NCBI GenBank assembly: GCA_017857815.1
Contig: JAFMCL010000021.1
Location: 1 to 46,564, forward strand
From: Flavobacteriaceae bacterium
GTDB lineage: Bacteria > Bacteroidota > Bacteroidia > Flavobacteriales > Flavobacteriaceae
Direction: 5' to 3'
Length of the DNA: 46,564 bases
A program made the position numbers and the translations under genes. The notes beneath the pieces are model-generated. The model saw only the letters and a program-made list of their open reading frames with translations, was not told the DNA's origin and ran no database searches. Each line of letters opens with the position of its first letter. The first letter of the stretch is position 1. Below, piece by piece: positions 1-8,906 of the stretch.

Positions 1-181
1 TTTTAATTCTTGAATCAACAGCGGCGTAGTTTTGAATAATCTCTAAACTATGGTCGGTAGAGGCATCATTAACGGCAACCAACTCCCAATCCTTTTTCTT
101 TTGCTTAAAAACCGATTCTATGGCAAACTCCAAATAGAGAGAAGCATTAAAGACGGGTACTATAATGGAAAAATCAATCAT
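1..181 (-). CDS. Glycosyltransferase family 2, N-terminal part (runs off the window)
   Basis: The first 60 residues of a GT2 (GT-A fold) glycosyltransferase, which would transfer a sugar from a nucleotide-sugar to a glycan or lipid at the cytoplasmic face of the membrane. The frame opens MIDFSIIVPVFNAS, the typical first beta strand of the family, and continues with a helix and then ELVAVNDASTDHS, the nucleotide-binding VNDxSTD motif. It is open up to the window edge, so the catalytic part lies outside. The ATG at 181 is chosen because the family motif begins three codons later; a hairpin at 197-226 sits immediately upstream, so the untranslated leader would be very short or the promoter overlaps the hairpin. 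Acceptor and product cannot be told from this fragment. Confidence 0.85.
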   Translation of the reverse strand, partial: MIDFSIIVPVFNASLYLEFAIESVFKQKKKDWELVAVNDASTDHSLEIIQNYAAVDSRIK

Positions 182-196
182 TCAATTCAAATAAAG

Positions 197-226
197 AAAC
201 CCGTACTAAAAATTTGGTACGGGTTT
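197..226 (-). terminator. Rho-independent terminator of the small membrane protein gene
   Basis: A perfect 10-bp inverted repeat (AAACCCGTAC at 197-206 with GTACGGGTTT at 217-226), whose loop can also pair through A/T bases. Read on the minus strand it is followed by a T-rich tail. It lies about 30 nt after the stop of the 256-465 gene and just before the glycosyltransferase start, so it separates the two. Confidence 0.75.
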
Positions 227-255
227 AATTGTTTAAATCGGTTATCTATTTCTAA

Positions 256-465
256 CTACTTTTTTGATGTTCCAAAATAGAGTTCATAGAAACAACCGAA
301 TGCTACCAACAAAACAGATATTAAACTTGCAAACTGAAAAAACAGAGGTTCTTCCGGATCAATTCCATTTTTTCCAATCATATAAGCATTAAATCCGGCT
401 AAAATAACTGCCAAATAGAAGATGAAAAATAGAATATTTCTCTTTTGTTTTTTTAAATAACTCAT
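256..465 (-). CDS. Small two-helix membrane protein, unknown function
   Basis: A 69-residue protein that I do not recognise. It has a basic N-terminus (SYLKKQKRN), a hydrophobic segment at about residues 10-28, a short polar loop containing GKNGIDPEEP, a second hydrophobic segment at about 43-63 and a short basic tail ending KK, so a helical hairpin in the inner membrane with both ends in the cytoplasm is likely. It has an ATG start, a terminator follows the stop, and no better frame overlaps it. No catalytic motif is visible. Proteins of this shape are common and poorly characterised in Flavobacteriaceae. Confidence 0.6.
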   Translation of the reverse strand: MSYLKKQKRNILFFIFYLAVILAGFNAYMIGKNGIDPEEPLFFQFASLISVLLVAFGCFYELYFGTSKK

Positions 466-477
466 AATTGAAATTTA

Positions 478-576
478 TTAATAATGATAGCTTCCACCTG
501 AGCGACAAGAAGCACCAATAGCAGCTGAACCAACAATGAATCCTCCAGCAGTCACAGTGAAGATTTGAAAATTCAC
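478..576 (-). other. Possible remnant of a short Gly/Ala-rich peptide frame
   Basis: Between the membrane protein and DUF2237 genes the minus strand has an open stretch that reads like the end of a small peptide: FTVTAGGFIVGSAAIGAS, then a Cys and a Gly-Ser-Tyr-rich end, stop at 478-480. The frame is open back to about 610 but contains no ATG; GTG at 576 is the only plausible start and has no clear ribosome binding site. It could be the remnant of a double-glycine or other ribosomally made peptide, or chance. Confidence 0.2.
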
Positions 577-612
577 TTTAGGAGTAAACCTAATGCTTAC
601 GAATAATACTTA

Positions 613-975
613 TTAATTAAATGCAGCATATTTCTGTAACAACTCTAATGAAGCATATTGAAGCGTTTTTTCATGCGTTGCTTCCAAAATAATATTTGGG
701 GCTTTTCCCGCTTTTTCTGCTTCTAGCCAACGCGAAACACATAAACACCATTTGTCACCGGGCTTCAATCCTGGAAATTGCCAATAAGGTATTGGTGTCA
801 TCAAATCATTGCCCTTTGATGCCGAATACTCTAAGAACTCTTGCGTGATCACCGCACAAACCGAATGTGTTCCAGAGTCTTGCGAAATTGTTCTACACAG
901 GCCATCTCTAAAATAACCGGTAGCAGGGTTGGTGCAGCAGGAGAGGAGGGGGGTTCCGAAAATATTTTGTTCCAT
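613..975 (-). CDS. DUF2237 family protein
   Basis: A 120-residue cytoplasmic protein of the DUF2237 family, whose biochemical role is not known. It shows the family's conserved blocks in order: an N-terminal NIFGTPLLSCCTNPATGYFR, then GLCRT, HSVCAVITQEFLEYS, SKGNDLMTP and FPGLKPGDKWCLCVSRW, and a C-terminal ATHEKTLQYASLELL. The conserved Cys and His residues suggest a metal or redox-active site, but that is inference. Its length fits the family. It is transcribed away from the xylose cluster and is not obviously linked to it. Family assignment is secure; function is not. Confidence 0.9.
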   Translation of the reverse strand: MEQNIFGTPLLSCCTNPATGYFRDGLCRTISQDSGTHSVCAVITQEFLEYSASKGNDLMTPIPYWQFPGLKPGDKWCLCVSRWLEAEKAGKAPNIILEATHEKTLQYASLELLQKYAAFN

Positions 976-1057
976 GGCTCAAAATTATTAAAATCAAAAG
1001 TGATTCAACTCATAAACAATACTATTTAATGAAATTATATTTTACTGTCTTGGCGTT

Positions 1058-1118
1058 ACACGGCAGTTTCTAAGTCGAAAAGTCAGAAGGTGGCTTAGTA
1101 TGGAGTGACGAGCTGTGT
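1058..1118. other. Nested inverted repeats in the intergenic region (possible structured RNA or repeat unit)
   Basis: The outer stem pairs ACACGGC (1058-1064) with GCTGTGT (1112-1118). The inner stem pairs CTAAGTC (1070-1076) with GGCTTAG (1092-1098). Both are 7 bp with one G-T pair each. On the plus strand a T-rich run follows. It lies between the divergent DUF2237 gene and the xylose regulator, so it could be a leader structure, a small RNA, or a copy of a dispersed intergenic repeat. The base composition is richer in G+C than the flanks. Confidence 0.3.
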
Positions 1119-1185
1119 TTTAATTTTAATCCGAGAACATTAGATAATATTATTTGTATTATATTGCATACCGGAACAGAACAGT

Positions 1186-2187
1186 ATGGATGTGTCACTT
1201 ATTTCTTTTACCATTAATCACCAAAGCGATATTCCTAAATATCAGCAAATCGTGAATGCGATCAACAATGCAATTGGGAAAAATATATTACAAAAAGGAG
1301 GCGTCTTGCCTTCCGTAAATAAAATATGTAAAGTAAACCGATTGTCTAGGGATACGGTTTTTAAGGCCTATACCATACTCAAGGAAAATGGCGTGATTGA
1401 TTCTGTCCCAAACAAGGGCTATTATGTGGCCAATGAAACTAAAAAAGTACTTCTCTTGCTAGATACGTTCAAGGCCTATAAAGAAGTTTTATACCATTCT
1501 TTTATTAATAATTTACCCGAAAATATTATCACTGACGTTCAATTTCATCATTATAACATTGATAATTTTAAAACCATAATAAACAACAGTATTGGGAAAT
1601 ATTATAAATACATCGTCATGAATTTTGACGATGATAACATCCCTAAAATAATTTCAAAAATCAGTAATGACAAATTGTTGTTGATAGATTGGAATATACA
1701 TTCAAATTCAGAAAACAATTATTTGTTTCAAGATTTTGGCAAGTCTTTTTTCAGATCCTTGGAAGGGGCTACAGGGCTTTTTGGGAAGTACAAGGAAATA
1801 CATTTCCTGTACCCTTCTTTTACCAATCATCCCAAGGAGACAATTACTTTTTTCAAGAAATACTGTAAAGCTTTTAATTTCAATTTTAAAATAATAACGG
1901 ATTCAAAAGAATTTAACATTGAAAAAAGCATTGCTTATATCAGTGTGAGTGATCGAATGTTGGGCATGTTTTTGGAACAGTGCAGGAATAAGAATTTTGA
2001 GCCAGGAGTGGAGGTGGGTTTTCTCTCCTATAATGAAACTCCGATGAAGAAATTTATTTATAAAGGCATCTCGGTTATTTCAACAAATTTTAATGAATTG
2101 GGCACCAAAGCAGCGGAATTCATCACACAGGAAAAGCCAATGCAAAGTTACATCGAAACACAATTAACAATAAGAGAATCATTATAA
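1186..2187 (+). CDS. GntR/LacI-type transcriptional regulator of xylose genes (XylR-like)
   Basis: A 333-residue DNA-binding regulator. Residues about 13-80 form a GntR-type winged helix (IPKYQQIVNAINNAIGKN, then LPSVNKICKVNRLSRDTVFK and GVIDSVPNKGYYV). From about residue 85 the sequence looks like a LacI-type periplasmic-binding sensor, with VLLLLDTF at the start of the domain and YISVSDRMLGMFLEQ further on. That winged-helix plus sugar-sensor combination is used in Bacteroidota for sugar-responsive control. It is the first gene of the xylose operon and its stop is 3 nt before the xylulokinase start, so it very probably senses xylose or a derivative and autoregulates the operon. Whether it represses or activates cannot be read here. 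Confidence 0.85.
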   Translation: MDVSLISFTINHQSDIPKYQQIVNAINNAIGKNILQKGGVLPSVNKICKVNRLSRDTVFKAYTILKENGVIDSVPNKGYYVANETKKVLLLLDTFKAYKEVLYHSFINNLPENIITDVQFHHYNIDNFKTIINNSIGKYYKYIVMNFDDDNIPKIISKISNDKLLLIDWNIHSNSENNYLFQDFGKSFFRSLEGATGLFGKYKEIHFLYPSFTNHPKETITFFKKYCKAFNFNFKIITDSKEFNIEKSIAYISVSDRMLGMFLEQCRNKNFEPGVEVGFLSYNETPMKKFIYKGISVISTNFNELGTKAAEFITQEKPMQSYIETQLTIRESL

Positions 2188-2190
2188 ACC

Positions 2191-3672
2191 ATGTATTACA
2201 TAGGATTTGATATCGGAAGTTCCTCAGTAAAAGTAGCACTTGTCAACGCTCTGAGCGGAAAGAAAATCATTGCGCTTCATGAACCTCAAGAAGAGATGGC
2301 CATCACTGCCCTCCAATCGGATTGGGCAGAACAAGACCCCAATTCTTGGTGGGAATATGTTTGTAAGGCAACAAAAAAAGCGATCAGGGAAGCAAAAGTG
2401 TCGGCAAAAGAAATTTCAGGAATTGGTATTTCCTATCAAATGCACGGTTTGGTTGTGGTTGACAAAGCGGGAGTGCCCCTGAGAGATTCCATTATTTGGT
2501 GTGACAGCAGGGCAGTCGACATTGGCAACAAAACTTTTGAAGATTTAGGAAAAGAAAAATGCGCTTCTAATTTATTAAACTCCCCGGGTAATTTTACGGC
2601 CTCTAAGTTGAAATGGGTAAAGGATAACGAGCCAGAATTGTACGAAAAAATTTATAAGTACATGCTACCCGGAGATTTTATCGCATACAAACTAACAGGA
2701 GAGATGAATACGACCAAGAACGGTTTGTCGGAAGGAATTCTTTGGGATTACAAAGAAGATAAGGTCGCAGATTGGTTGCTGGATTATTATGGAATCAATC
2801 CTTCCCTAACTCCCACCATTGTCCAAAACTTCACCAATCAAGGTGAGGTAGATGAGAAAGGGAGTCAAGAATCGGGTATTCCCATTGGAACTCCTGTAAT
2901 CTATAGGGCTGGGGATCAACCCAATAATGCACTTTCTTTAAACATTCTCAAACCCGGGGAAGTTGCTGCAACCGGAGGAACTTCGGGAGTGATCTATGCC
3001 GTTACGGACATTTTAAAATCAAAAGAATCTTCAAGGATTAATAATTTTGCCCACGTAAATTACACCCCTAAAAGTACAAACGTAGGGAAGTTACTCTGTA
3101 TTAATGGAGCAGGAATTATGTACCGTTGGTTGCGAAATAATTTAGGAGAGGAGTCCTATGAAGCCATGAATAAAAAAGCCTCAAAAGTCGCTGTGGGTTC
3201 AGATGGGGTGGTGGTGATTCCTTTTGGTAACGGAGCAGAGCGGATGTTAAACAGTAAAAATATTGGCACTCATTTTATTAATTTAAACTTAAACCAACAC
3301 AGCAGCTCTCACTTGTGTAGGTCGGCTTTGGAAGGAATTGCATTTTCATTTGTTTATGGGATGGAAATTTTAAAAGATGACAATGCCAAAATCAATGTCA
3401 TCAGGGCAGGAAATGACAATCTTTTCCGATCAGAAATTTTCTCGAATACCCTAGCTACTTTAATTGGTCATGAAATTGAAATTTACAATACCACAGGTTC
3501 CGTCGGAGCAGCAAGGGCTTGTGGTTTGACCGATGGAAATTTTGATAAGTTTGGGAAAAACATCACAAAAAATGATCATGTAATGACCTTTTTACCTTTA
3601 AAAAATAAGGAGCCTTATGAGTTGGCTTATCAGCATTGGAAAATAGAATTAGAAAAAATTTTGAATAGATAA
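2191..3672 (+). CDS. xylB: Xylulokinase
   Basis: Phosphorylates D-xylulose with ATP to xylulose 5-phosphate in the cytoplasm. At 493 residues it has the two-domain FGGY kinase fold: the N-terminal phosphate-binding loop GFDIGSSSVKVALV, the substrate-binding stretch SYQMHGLVVVD (Met-His about residues 84-85), and the catalytic Asp about residue 242 in YRAGDQPNNAL. The second domain has GGTSGVIYAVTD and a late GSVGAARACG. Length and motifs fit XylB rather than glycerol or gluconate kinase, and its position between the regulator and xylose isomerase makes the substrate nearly certain. The ATG at 2191 begins directly at the first beta strand. Confidence 0.95.
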   Translation: MYYIGFDIGSSSVKVALVNALSGKKIIALHEPQEEMAITALQSDWAEQDPNSWWEYVCKATKKAIREAKVSAKEISGIGISYQMHGLVVVDKAGVPLRDSIIWCDSRAVDIGNKTFEDLGKEKCASNLLNSPGNFTASKLKWVKDNEPELYEKIYKYMLPGDFIAYKLTGEMNTTKNGLSEGILWDYKEDKVADWLLDYYGINPSLTPTIVQNFTNQGEVDEKGSQESGIPIGTPVIYRAGDQPNNALSLNILKPGEVAATGGTSGVIYAVTDILKSKESSRINNFAHVNYTPKSTNVGKLLCINGAGIMYRWLRNNLGEESYEAMNKKASKVAVGSDGVVVIPFGNGAERMLNSKNIGTHFINLNLNQHSSSHLCRSALEGIAFSFVYGMEILKDDNAKINVIRAGNDNLFRSEIFSNTLATLIGHEIEIYNTTGSVGAARACGLTDGNFDKFGKNITKNDHVMTFLPLKNKEPYELAYQHWKIELEKILNR

Positions 3673-3693
3673 TAATTAAACACAATTAATAAT

Positions 3694-5019
3694 ATGATAA
3701 TTATAGGAAATAAAGAATATTTTAAAGGAATCGGACCAATACAATTTGAGGGAAAAGAATCGGACAATCCCTTGGCTTTTAAATACTATAACCCAGACAA
3801 AATCGTCGCTGGAAAAACAATGCGCGAACATTTCAAATTCGCGATCGCCTACTGGCATACTTTCTGCGGAACAGGTGCAGATCCATTTGGTCCTGGAACA
3901 CAAAACTTTGCATGGGACAAGTCAAATGACCCCATTCAGGCAGGAAAAGACAAAGCAGATGCCGCATTTGAGTTTATTTCTAAAATGGGATTTGATTATT
4001 TCTGTTTTCATGACTTCGATTTGGTAAAAGAGGGAGCCACTTTTTCAGAATCAGAAAAAAGATTGGCCACCATTACTGATTACATAAAAGAGAAAAAAGC
4101 AGCTTCTGGTATCAAATTACTTTGGGGAACGGCCAATTGTTTCTCTAATCCTCGTTACATGAATGGTGCGGCTACTAATCCAGATTTTGATGTGGTCGCA
4201 AGAGCAGGCGGTCAAATAAAATTGGCACTAGATGCAACCATCAAACTGGGGGGCGAAAACTATGTTTTCTGGGGAGGTAGAGAAGGTTATATGTCTTTGT
4301 TAAACACCGATATGGGACGTGAGTTAGACCATATGGGTCAGTTTTTAACCATGGCCAGAGATTATGCAAGAGCTCAAGGGTTTAAAGGAAACTTTTTTAT
4401 TGAACCAAAACCAATGGAGCCGATGAAGCATCAATATGATTTTGATGCAGCAACAGCAATTGGATTTTTAAAAGAATACGGTCTTGAAAAAGACTTTAAA
4501 ATGAACATAGAAGTCAACCATGCAACCCTTGCACAGCACACCATGCAACATGAATTGGCTGTGGCTGCAAAATCGGGAATGCTTGGCAGTATTGATGCCA
4601 ACAGGGGGGATTATCAAAATGGATGGGATACCGATCAATTTCCCAACAACATTCAGGAGACGACAGAGGCGATGTTGGTTTTCTTAAAAGCAGGAGGTCT
4701 TCAAGGAGGTGGAATTAACTTCGATGCCAAAATCAGAAGAAACTCAACGGATCTAGCGGATGTATTCCATGCCCATATTGGAGGAGCAGATACTTTTGCT
4801 AGAGGGTTGTTAATTGCAGACAAAATAATTAATTCTTCTCCTTATGAGAAATTAAGAAAAGACCGTTACGAATCTTTTGATTCAGGAAAGGGAAAAGCTT
4901 TTGAATCAGGACAACTTTCGATGGAAGATTTATATAAAATTGCTAAAGAAAATGGCGAATTGACATTGAAGAGCGGCAAGCAGGAATTATTTGAAAATAT
5001 AATTAACCAATATATTTAA
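3694..5019 (+). CDS. xylA: Xylose isomerase (class II)
   Basis: Interconverts D-xylose and D-xylulose, a metal-dependent TIM-barrel enzyme acting as a tetramer in the cytoplasm. At 441 residues, with an extended N-terminus, it belongs to class II. Visible active-site features are the catalytic His about residue 106 in FCFHDFDL, the metal and substrate residues in FIEPKPMEP (Glu 237, Lys 239), [10 protein letters not shown] (Glu 273, His 276) and SIDANRGD (Asp 301, Asp 306), and late Asp in INFDAKIRR. It sits 21 nt after xylB and 2 nt before the symporter gene, so the genes are co-transcribed. All key residues are present and it should be active. Confidence 0.97.
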   Translation: MIIIGNKEYFKGIGPIQFEGKESDNPLAFKYYNPDKIVAGKTMREHFKFAIAYWHTFCGTGADPFGPGTQNFAWDKSNDPIQAGKDKADAAFEFISKMGFDYFCFHDFDLVKEGATFSESEKRLATITDYIKEKKAASGIKLLWGTANCFSNPRYMNGAATNPDFDVVARAGGQIKLALDATIKLGGENYVFWGGREGYMSLLNTDMGRELDHMGQFLTMARDYARAQGFKGNFFIEPKPMEPMKHQYDFDAATAIGFLKEYGLEKDFKMNIEVNHATLAQHTMQHELAVAAKSGMLGSIDANRGDYQNGWDTDQFPNNIQETTEAMLVFLKAGGLQGGGINFDAKIRRNSTDLADVFHAHIGGADTFARGLLIADKIINSSPYEKLRKDRYESFDSGKGKAFESGQLSMEDLYKIAKENGELTLKSGKQELFENIINQYI

Positions 5020-5021
5020 TC

Positions 5022-6398
5022 ATGAGGCAAAATAAAGCCTTTATCTATGGAGTAACCCTTGTTGCTACCTTGGGAGGCTTGCTATTTGGGTATGACACAG
5101 CGGTTATCTCTGGAGCTGAAAAATCAATTCAAGCTTTTTTAATTGAGAGTCAAGGGTTGAGTTCTTTTTTACACGGAGTCACGGTTTCATCGGCATTAAT
5201 TGGCTGTATAGTTGGTGGGGTAATATCTGGATTTGTGTCCTCAGCATATGGGAGGAAAAAAGCCCTAATTATCGCAGGAGTTCTATTCTTTTTGTCTGCA
5301 TTAGGATCTGGAAACCCAGAGTTTCTTTTTTTTAATAAAGGGGAACCTTCTGTGGGAGTGCTTTGGATGTTTAACTTCTATCGTGTCATTGGTGGGGTTG
5401 GTGTTGGTTTGGCTTCGGCTGTTTGTCCTATTTATATCGGTGAAATTGCTCCGGCAGCAATTAGAGGGAGATTGGTTTCTCTTAATCAATTTGCCATTAT
5501 TTTCGGAATGCTGATTGTGTATTTTGTGAATTGGGGAATTGCAGATGGACAAACCATAGAATGGATAAATGAAATTGGTTGGAGAAGAATGTTTTTGTCA
5601 GAAGCGCTTCCAGCGGCGGTGTTTATTTTATTAATGTTTTTAGTTCCAGAATCGCCGAGATACTTGGCCTTGATGCAAAAAGATACCGAAGCCCTCTCGA
5701 TACTCACACGTGTTAATGGTGTCGAAAAAGCAAAACAAATTCTTGAAGACATCAAGACTACAGTAGAAACTTCTAAGGTGAAATTATATTCTTACGGGAA
5801 GGCTGTTCTAATTATTGGTATTTTACTGTCTGTTTTCCAGCAATTTGTGGGCATCAACGTCGCACTTTATTATGCCCCTCGGATATTCGAAAGCATGGGA
5901 GCGGCTAAGGATGCTTCGATGTTACAAACAATTATTATGGGTCTGGTAAATGTTGTATTCACCATCGTAGCCATTTTAACAGTTGATAAATGGGGAAGAA
6001 AACCATTGTTAATTGTTGGTTCGATTGGAATGGCCATTGGGATGATTGCAATTTCAACCTTGGCTTTTTTAGACATCATCGGGACGACAACACTGGTCTT
6101 TATTATCATCTATACCGCTTCTTTTATGATGAGTTGGGGGCCTATCTGTTGGGTGCTCATTTCAGAGATATTCCCTAATAAAATTAGAAGTCAAGCAGTT
6201 GCAATTGCTGTTGCTGCTCAATGGGCTGCTAACTTTTTTATTTCCTCAACCTACCCACCAATGATGGAATTTAGTAACGGAGGAACTTATTTGTTTTATG
6301 GGGTAATGAGCATTCTTTCTGCCCTATTTGTATGGAAGTATGTTCCGGAAACAAAAGGGAAAACTTTAGAAGAAATGGAAGAACTTTGGAAAAAATAA
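5022..6398 (+). CDS. xylE: MFS sugar:proton symporter, probably xylose (XylE-like)
   Basis: An inner-membrane transporter of the sugar porter family (458 residues, about 12 transmembrane helices). Signature motifs are GYDTAVISGAEKSI in helix 1, the loop RVIGGVGVGLASAVCPIY followed by GEIAPAAIRGRLVSLNQ, PESPRYL after helix 6, QQFVGINVALYYAP in helix 7, DKWGRKPLL in the loop after helix 8 and the C-terminal VPETKGKTLEEME. The two QQ and NxxxYYAP positions contact sugar in characterised XylE and GLUT proteins. It starts 2 nt after xylA, which supports D-xylose as the substrate, though family members also carry glucose or arabinose. No ABC-type xylose importer is present here. Confidence 0.92.
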   Translation: MRQNKAFIYGVTLVATLGGLLFGYDTAVISGAEKSIQAFLIESQGLSSFLHGVTVSSALIGCIVGGVISGFVSSAYGRKKALIIAGVLFFLSALGSGNPEFLFFNKGEPSVGVLWMFNFYRVIGGVGVGLASAVCPIYIGEIAPAAIRGRLVSLNQFAIIFGMLIVYFVNWGIADGQTIEWINEIGWRRMFLSEALPAAVFILLMFLVPESPRYLALMQKDTEALSILTRVNGVEKAKQILEDIKTTVETSKVKLYSYGKAVLIIGILLSVFQQFVGINVALYYAPRIFESMGAAKDASMLQTIIMGLVNVVFTIVAILTVDKWGRKPLLIVGSIGMAIGMIAISTLAFLDIIGTTTLVFIIIYTASFMMSWGPICWVLISEIFPNKIRSQAVAIAVAAQWAANFFISSTYPPMMEFSNGGTYLFYGVMSILSALFVWKYVPETKGKTLEEMEELWKK

Positions 6399-6720
6399 AA
6401 ATTTATAAAACGAATTGATTAGAAACATTTTTACGGGATAAAATTTTTAAAAACAACTAAACTTTATTGTCATTAAGAGGATTATACAAAAAAGTAATTT
6501 ATTATTTATAATAACCTAAGAGTCAAGCAAATTATCCATGATGTTTAGAATGAAGCCCCTTCTTTTTTAATGTTTCATTTAATTTAAAAGTAGGGAAATC
6601 AGTAGGCTAAAACTTCTCTTTATATGTGCGATTTTGAGTGTTCTTTCTATTATATTTGCAAGCAAATTAGTTCCCTAAGTTCAAGGATTTAAAAATAATT
6701 ATATTTAAGCGTATTTAATA
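6399..6720. other. Intergenic region between the xyl operon and transketolase
   Basis: About 320 bases, very A/T-rich, with no open frame that looks like a gene. A weak hairpin with T-run (GAAG-CCC-CTTC then six T, about 6552-6567) may end the xyl transcript. A TATATTTG promoter box for transketolase lies at 6651-6658. The rest shows no repeat or motif I can support. Confidence 0.6.
6651..6658 (+). promoter_or_regulatory. Putative -7 promoter box for transketolase
   Basis: TATATTTG matches the Bacteroidota -7 consensus TAnnTTTG. A TTTG lies at 6633-6636, but the 14-nt gap is shorter than the usual 19-20, so only the -7 box is convincing. It would give a leader of about 55-60 nt. Confidence 0.4.
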
Positions 6721-8757
6721 ATGAACAATAAAATAGACCAACAGTCAGCGGACAACATCAGAGCACTAGCTGTAGCAATGGTGGAAAAAGCAAAATCAGG
6801 ACATCCAGGAGGGCCAATGGGAGGCGCAGATTTTATGCACATTCTTTATTCAGAGTTCTTTAATTATGACCCTTCGGATATGAGCTGGCCTTTTAGAGAT
6901 CGGTTTTATATGGATGCTGGTCATTTGTCTACTTTGATGTACGCGCAATACTACCTTTTAGGGAATTATGAAAAAGAGGATATTGCTAGCTTCAGACAGT
7001 GGGGATCTAAGACGCCAGGACATCCAGAAGTCGATGTTTCAAGAGGGATAGAAAACACTTCTGGGCCGCTAGGTCAGGGACACACAATGGGAATTGGTGC
7101 AGCAATTGGCGCTAAGTTCTTACAAGCCAGATTTGGAGATTGGATGAATCATAAGATCTATGGTTTTATTTCTGATGGTGGAATTCAGGAAGAAATTTCT
7201 CAAGGAGCAGGAAGAATTGCTGGACATTTAGGATTAAGTAATTTTATTATGTTCTTTGACTCTAACGACATTCAGTTGTCAACTTCTACGGATGAGGTTA
7301 CCACTGAGGACACGGGAATGAAGTATGAAGCATGGGGCTGGAAAGTTGTTACCATTGATGGTCACGACCATGAAGAAATAAGAAGAGCATTAGCTGATGC
7401 GAATAATGAAACCGAAAAACCAACCCTGATAATTGGTAAGACAATTATGGGAAAAGGTTGCGTTACTGCCGAAGATAAAATGTTTGAAGGCGAATGTGAA
7501 TTACATGGTCAGCCCATTGGAAATACAGGAGCAGATTACACAAAAACCTTATTAAATCTAGGAGCAAATCCGGAAAATCCCTTTGACATATTTGACGATG
7601 TGGGTGCTTTCTATAAAAATATATTAAAAGAAAAAACAACAAAAGCTGCTGAAAAGAAAGCTGAAATCAATGCTTGGAGACGAGAGAACAAAGCGCTTTC
7701 AGATAAGTTAGATTTTTTCTTATCAGGAAAACTCCCAGAACTAGATTTCGAATCTATTGCTCATAAAGACGGCTTAGCGACAAGAGCTGCCTCTTCTGGA
7801 GTATTGGGTTATTTGGCTGAAAATGTAGAAAACATGATTGTGTCTTCTGCGGATTTATCCAACAGTGACAAAACAGATGGTTTTTTAAAGAAAACCCATG
7901 CACTTCAAAAGGGTGATTTTACGGGCTCCTTTTTACAAGCAGGGGTTGCTGAACTGACCATGGCGTGTATCGCCAATGGCCTTGCCTTACACGGCGGAAT
8001 CATTCCAGTCGTGGCTACGTTTTTTGTTTTTTCTGACTATATGAAGCCTGCCATTCGTTTGAGTGCGATTCAGGAGTTAGGTGTTAAGTTTGTTTGGACA
8101 CACGATGCTTTTCGAGTTGGAGAAGACGGACCTACACACCAGCCTGTTGAGCAAGAAGCTCAAATACGTTTGCTAGAGAAATTAAAAAATCACAGTGGGA
8201 AACCGAGTTTCTTGGCTTTACGACCTGCGGATTCAGCAGAAACAAGTGTGGCTTGGAAGATGGCATTAGAAAACACGAACACCCCAACGGGATTAATTTT
8301 GTCTCGTCAAGGTATCAAGGATATTCCAGCAAAAGGAGGTTCGAGATATCAAGAAGCTTTGGCTGCTGAAAAAGGAGGGTATTTGGTTAAAGAAGTAGAA
8401 AATCCTGATGTGGTTTTAATTGCCAATGGATCGGAAGTAGCTACATTGATTGAAGCTTCGAAATTATTGGAGGAAAACGAGAATTTAAAAGTTAATATTG
8501 CTTCCGTTATTTCGGAGGGTGTTTTTAGACTTCAGTCAACAGAATATCAAGACAGGGTAATTCCTAAAAACAAACCACTTTTCGGTTTAACGGCAGGTTT
8601 ACCTGTAAACTTAGAAGGTTTGGTTGGAGATAAAGGCAAAGTCTTTGGGTTAGAACACTTTGGTTATTCTGCACCTGCCGCTGTCCTAGATGATAAATTT
8701 GGATTTACAGGTGAGAAGGTGAGCCAACAGGTTTTGGCGTACCTTAAAACTGTTTAA
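6721..8757 (+). CDS. tkt: Transketolase
   Basis: Thiamine-diphosphate enzyme of the non-oxidative pentose phosphate pathway that moves two-carbon units between sugar phosphates, using xylulose 5-phosphate as donor; it therefore accepts the product of the xylulokinase upstream. The full 678 residues are in one chain: N-terminal KSGHPGGPMGGADFMHILY, GHTMGIGAAIGAKFL, a ThDP-binding stretch FISDGGIQEEISQGAG with DSNDIQLS, then the pyrimidine-binding domain (SADLSNSDKTDGF, HDAFRVGEDGPTHQPVEQ) and a C-terminal domain with LIANGSEVATLIEA. The ThDP motif reads SDGGIQEE rather than the commoner GDGxLxEG. It is separated from xylE by about 320 bases with its own promoter box, so it is probably not strictly tied to xylose induction. 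Confidence 0.96.
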   Translation: MNNKIDQQSADNIRALAVAMVEKAKSGHPGGPMGGADFMHILYSEFFNYDPSDMSWPFRDRFYMDAGHLSTLMYAQYYLLGNYEKEDIASFRQWGSKTPGHPEVDVSRGIENTSGPLGQGHTMGIGAAIGAKFLQARFGDWMNHKIYGFISDGGIQEEISQGAGRIAGHLGLSNFIMFFDSNDIQLSTSTDEVTTEDTGMKYEAWGWKVVTIDGHDHEEIRRALADANNETEKPTLIIGKTIMGKGCVTAEDKMFEGECELHGQPIGNTGADYTKTLLNLGANPENPFDIFDDVGAFYKNILKEKTTKAAEKKAEINAWRRENKALSDKLDFFLSGKLPELDFESIAHKDGLATRAASSGVLGYLAENVENMIVSSADLSNSDKTDGFLKKTHALQKGDFTGSFLQAGVAELTMACIANGLALHGGIIPVVATFFVFSDYMKPAIRLSAIQELGVKFVWTHDAFRVGEDGPTHQPVEQEAQIRLLEKLKNHSGKPSFLALRPADSAETSVAWKMALENTNTPTGLILSRQGIKDIPAKGGSRYQEALAAEKGGYLVKEVENPDVVLIANGSEVATLIEASKLLEENENLKVNIASVISEGVFRLQSTEYQDRVIPKNKPLFGLTAGLPVNLEGLVGDKGKVFGLEHFGYSAPAAVLDDKFGFTGEKVSQQVLAYLKTV

Positions 8758-8779
8758 AATAAATTACTTTTTTAAAATA

Positions 8780-8815
8780 AAAATTCCCTTTATCAATATT
8801 TTTAAAGGGAATTTT
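8780..8815 (+). terminator. Terminator after transketolase
   Basis: A perfect 12-bp inverted repeat (AAAATTCCCTTT at 8780-8791 with AAAGGGAATTTT at 8804-8815) and a 12-nt loop, ending in a T-run, 22 nt after the tkt stop. It also works on the minus strand, where it would end the transcript of the decayed gene at 8907-9471. Confidence 0.85.
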
Positions 8816-8906
8816 GTGGTTTAATACCCTGTAAGTATTCCATTTTAAACTTCACCTGCATTATAAATACACGCCATCAGGTCGCCACTGAGATCATTTA
8901 TCTCAT

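Noticed and set aside
50-280. A 76-codon open frame on the plus strand at the left edge.
   Set aside because: It overlaps the glycosyltransferase start and the terminator hairpin on the minus strand, and its product has no recognisable pattern.
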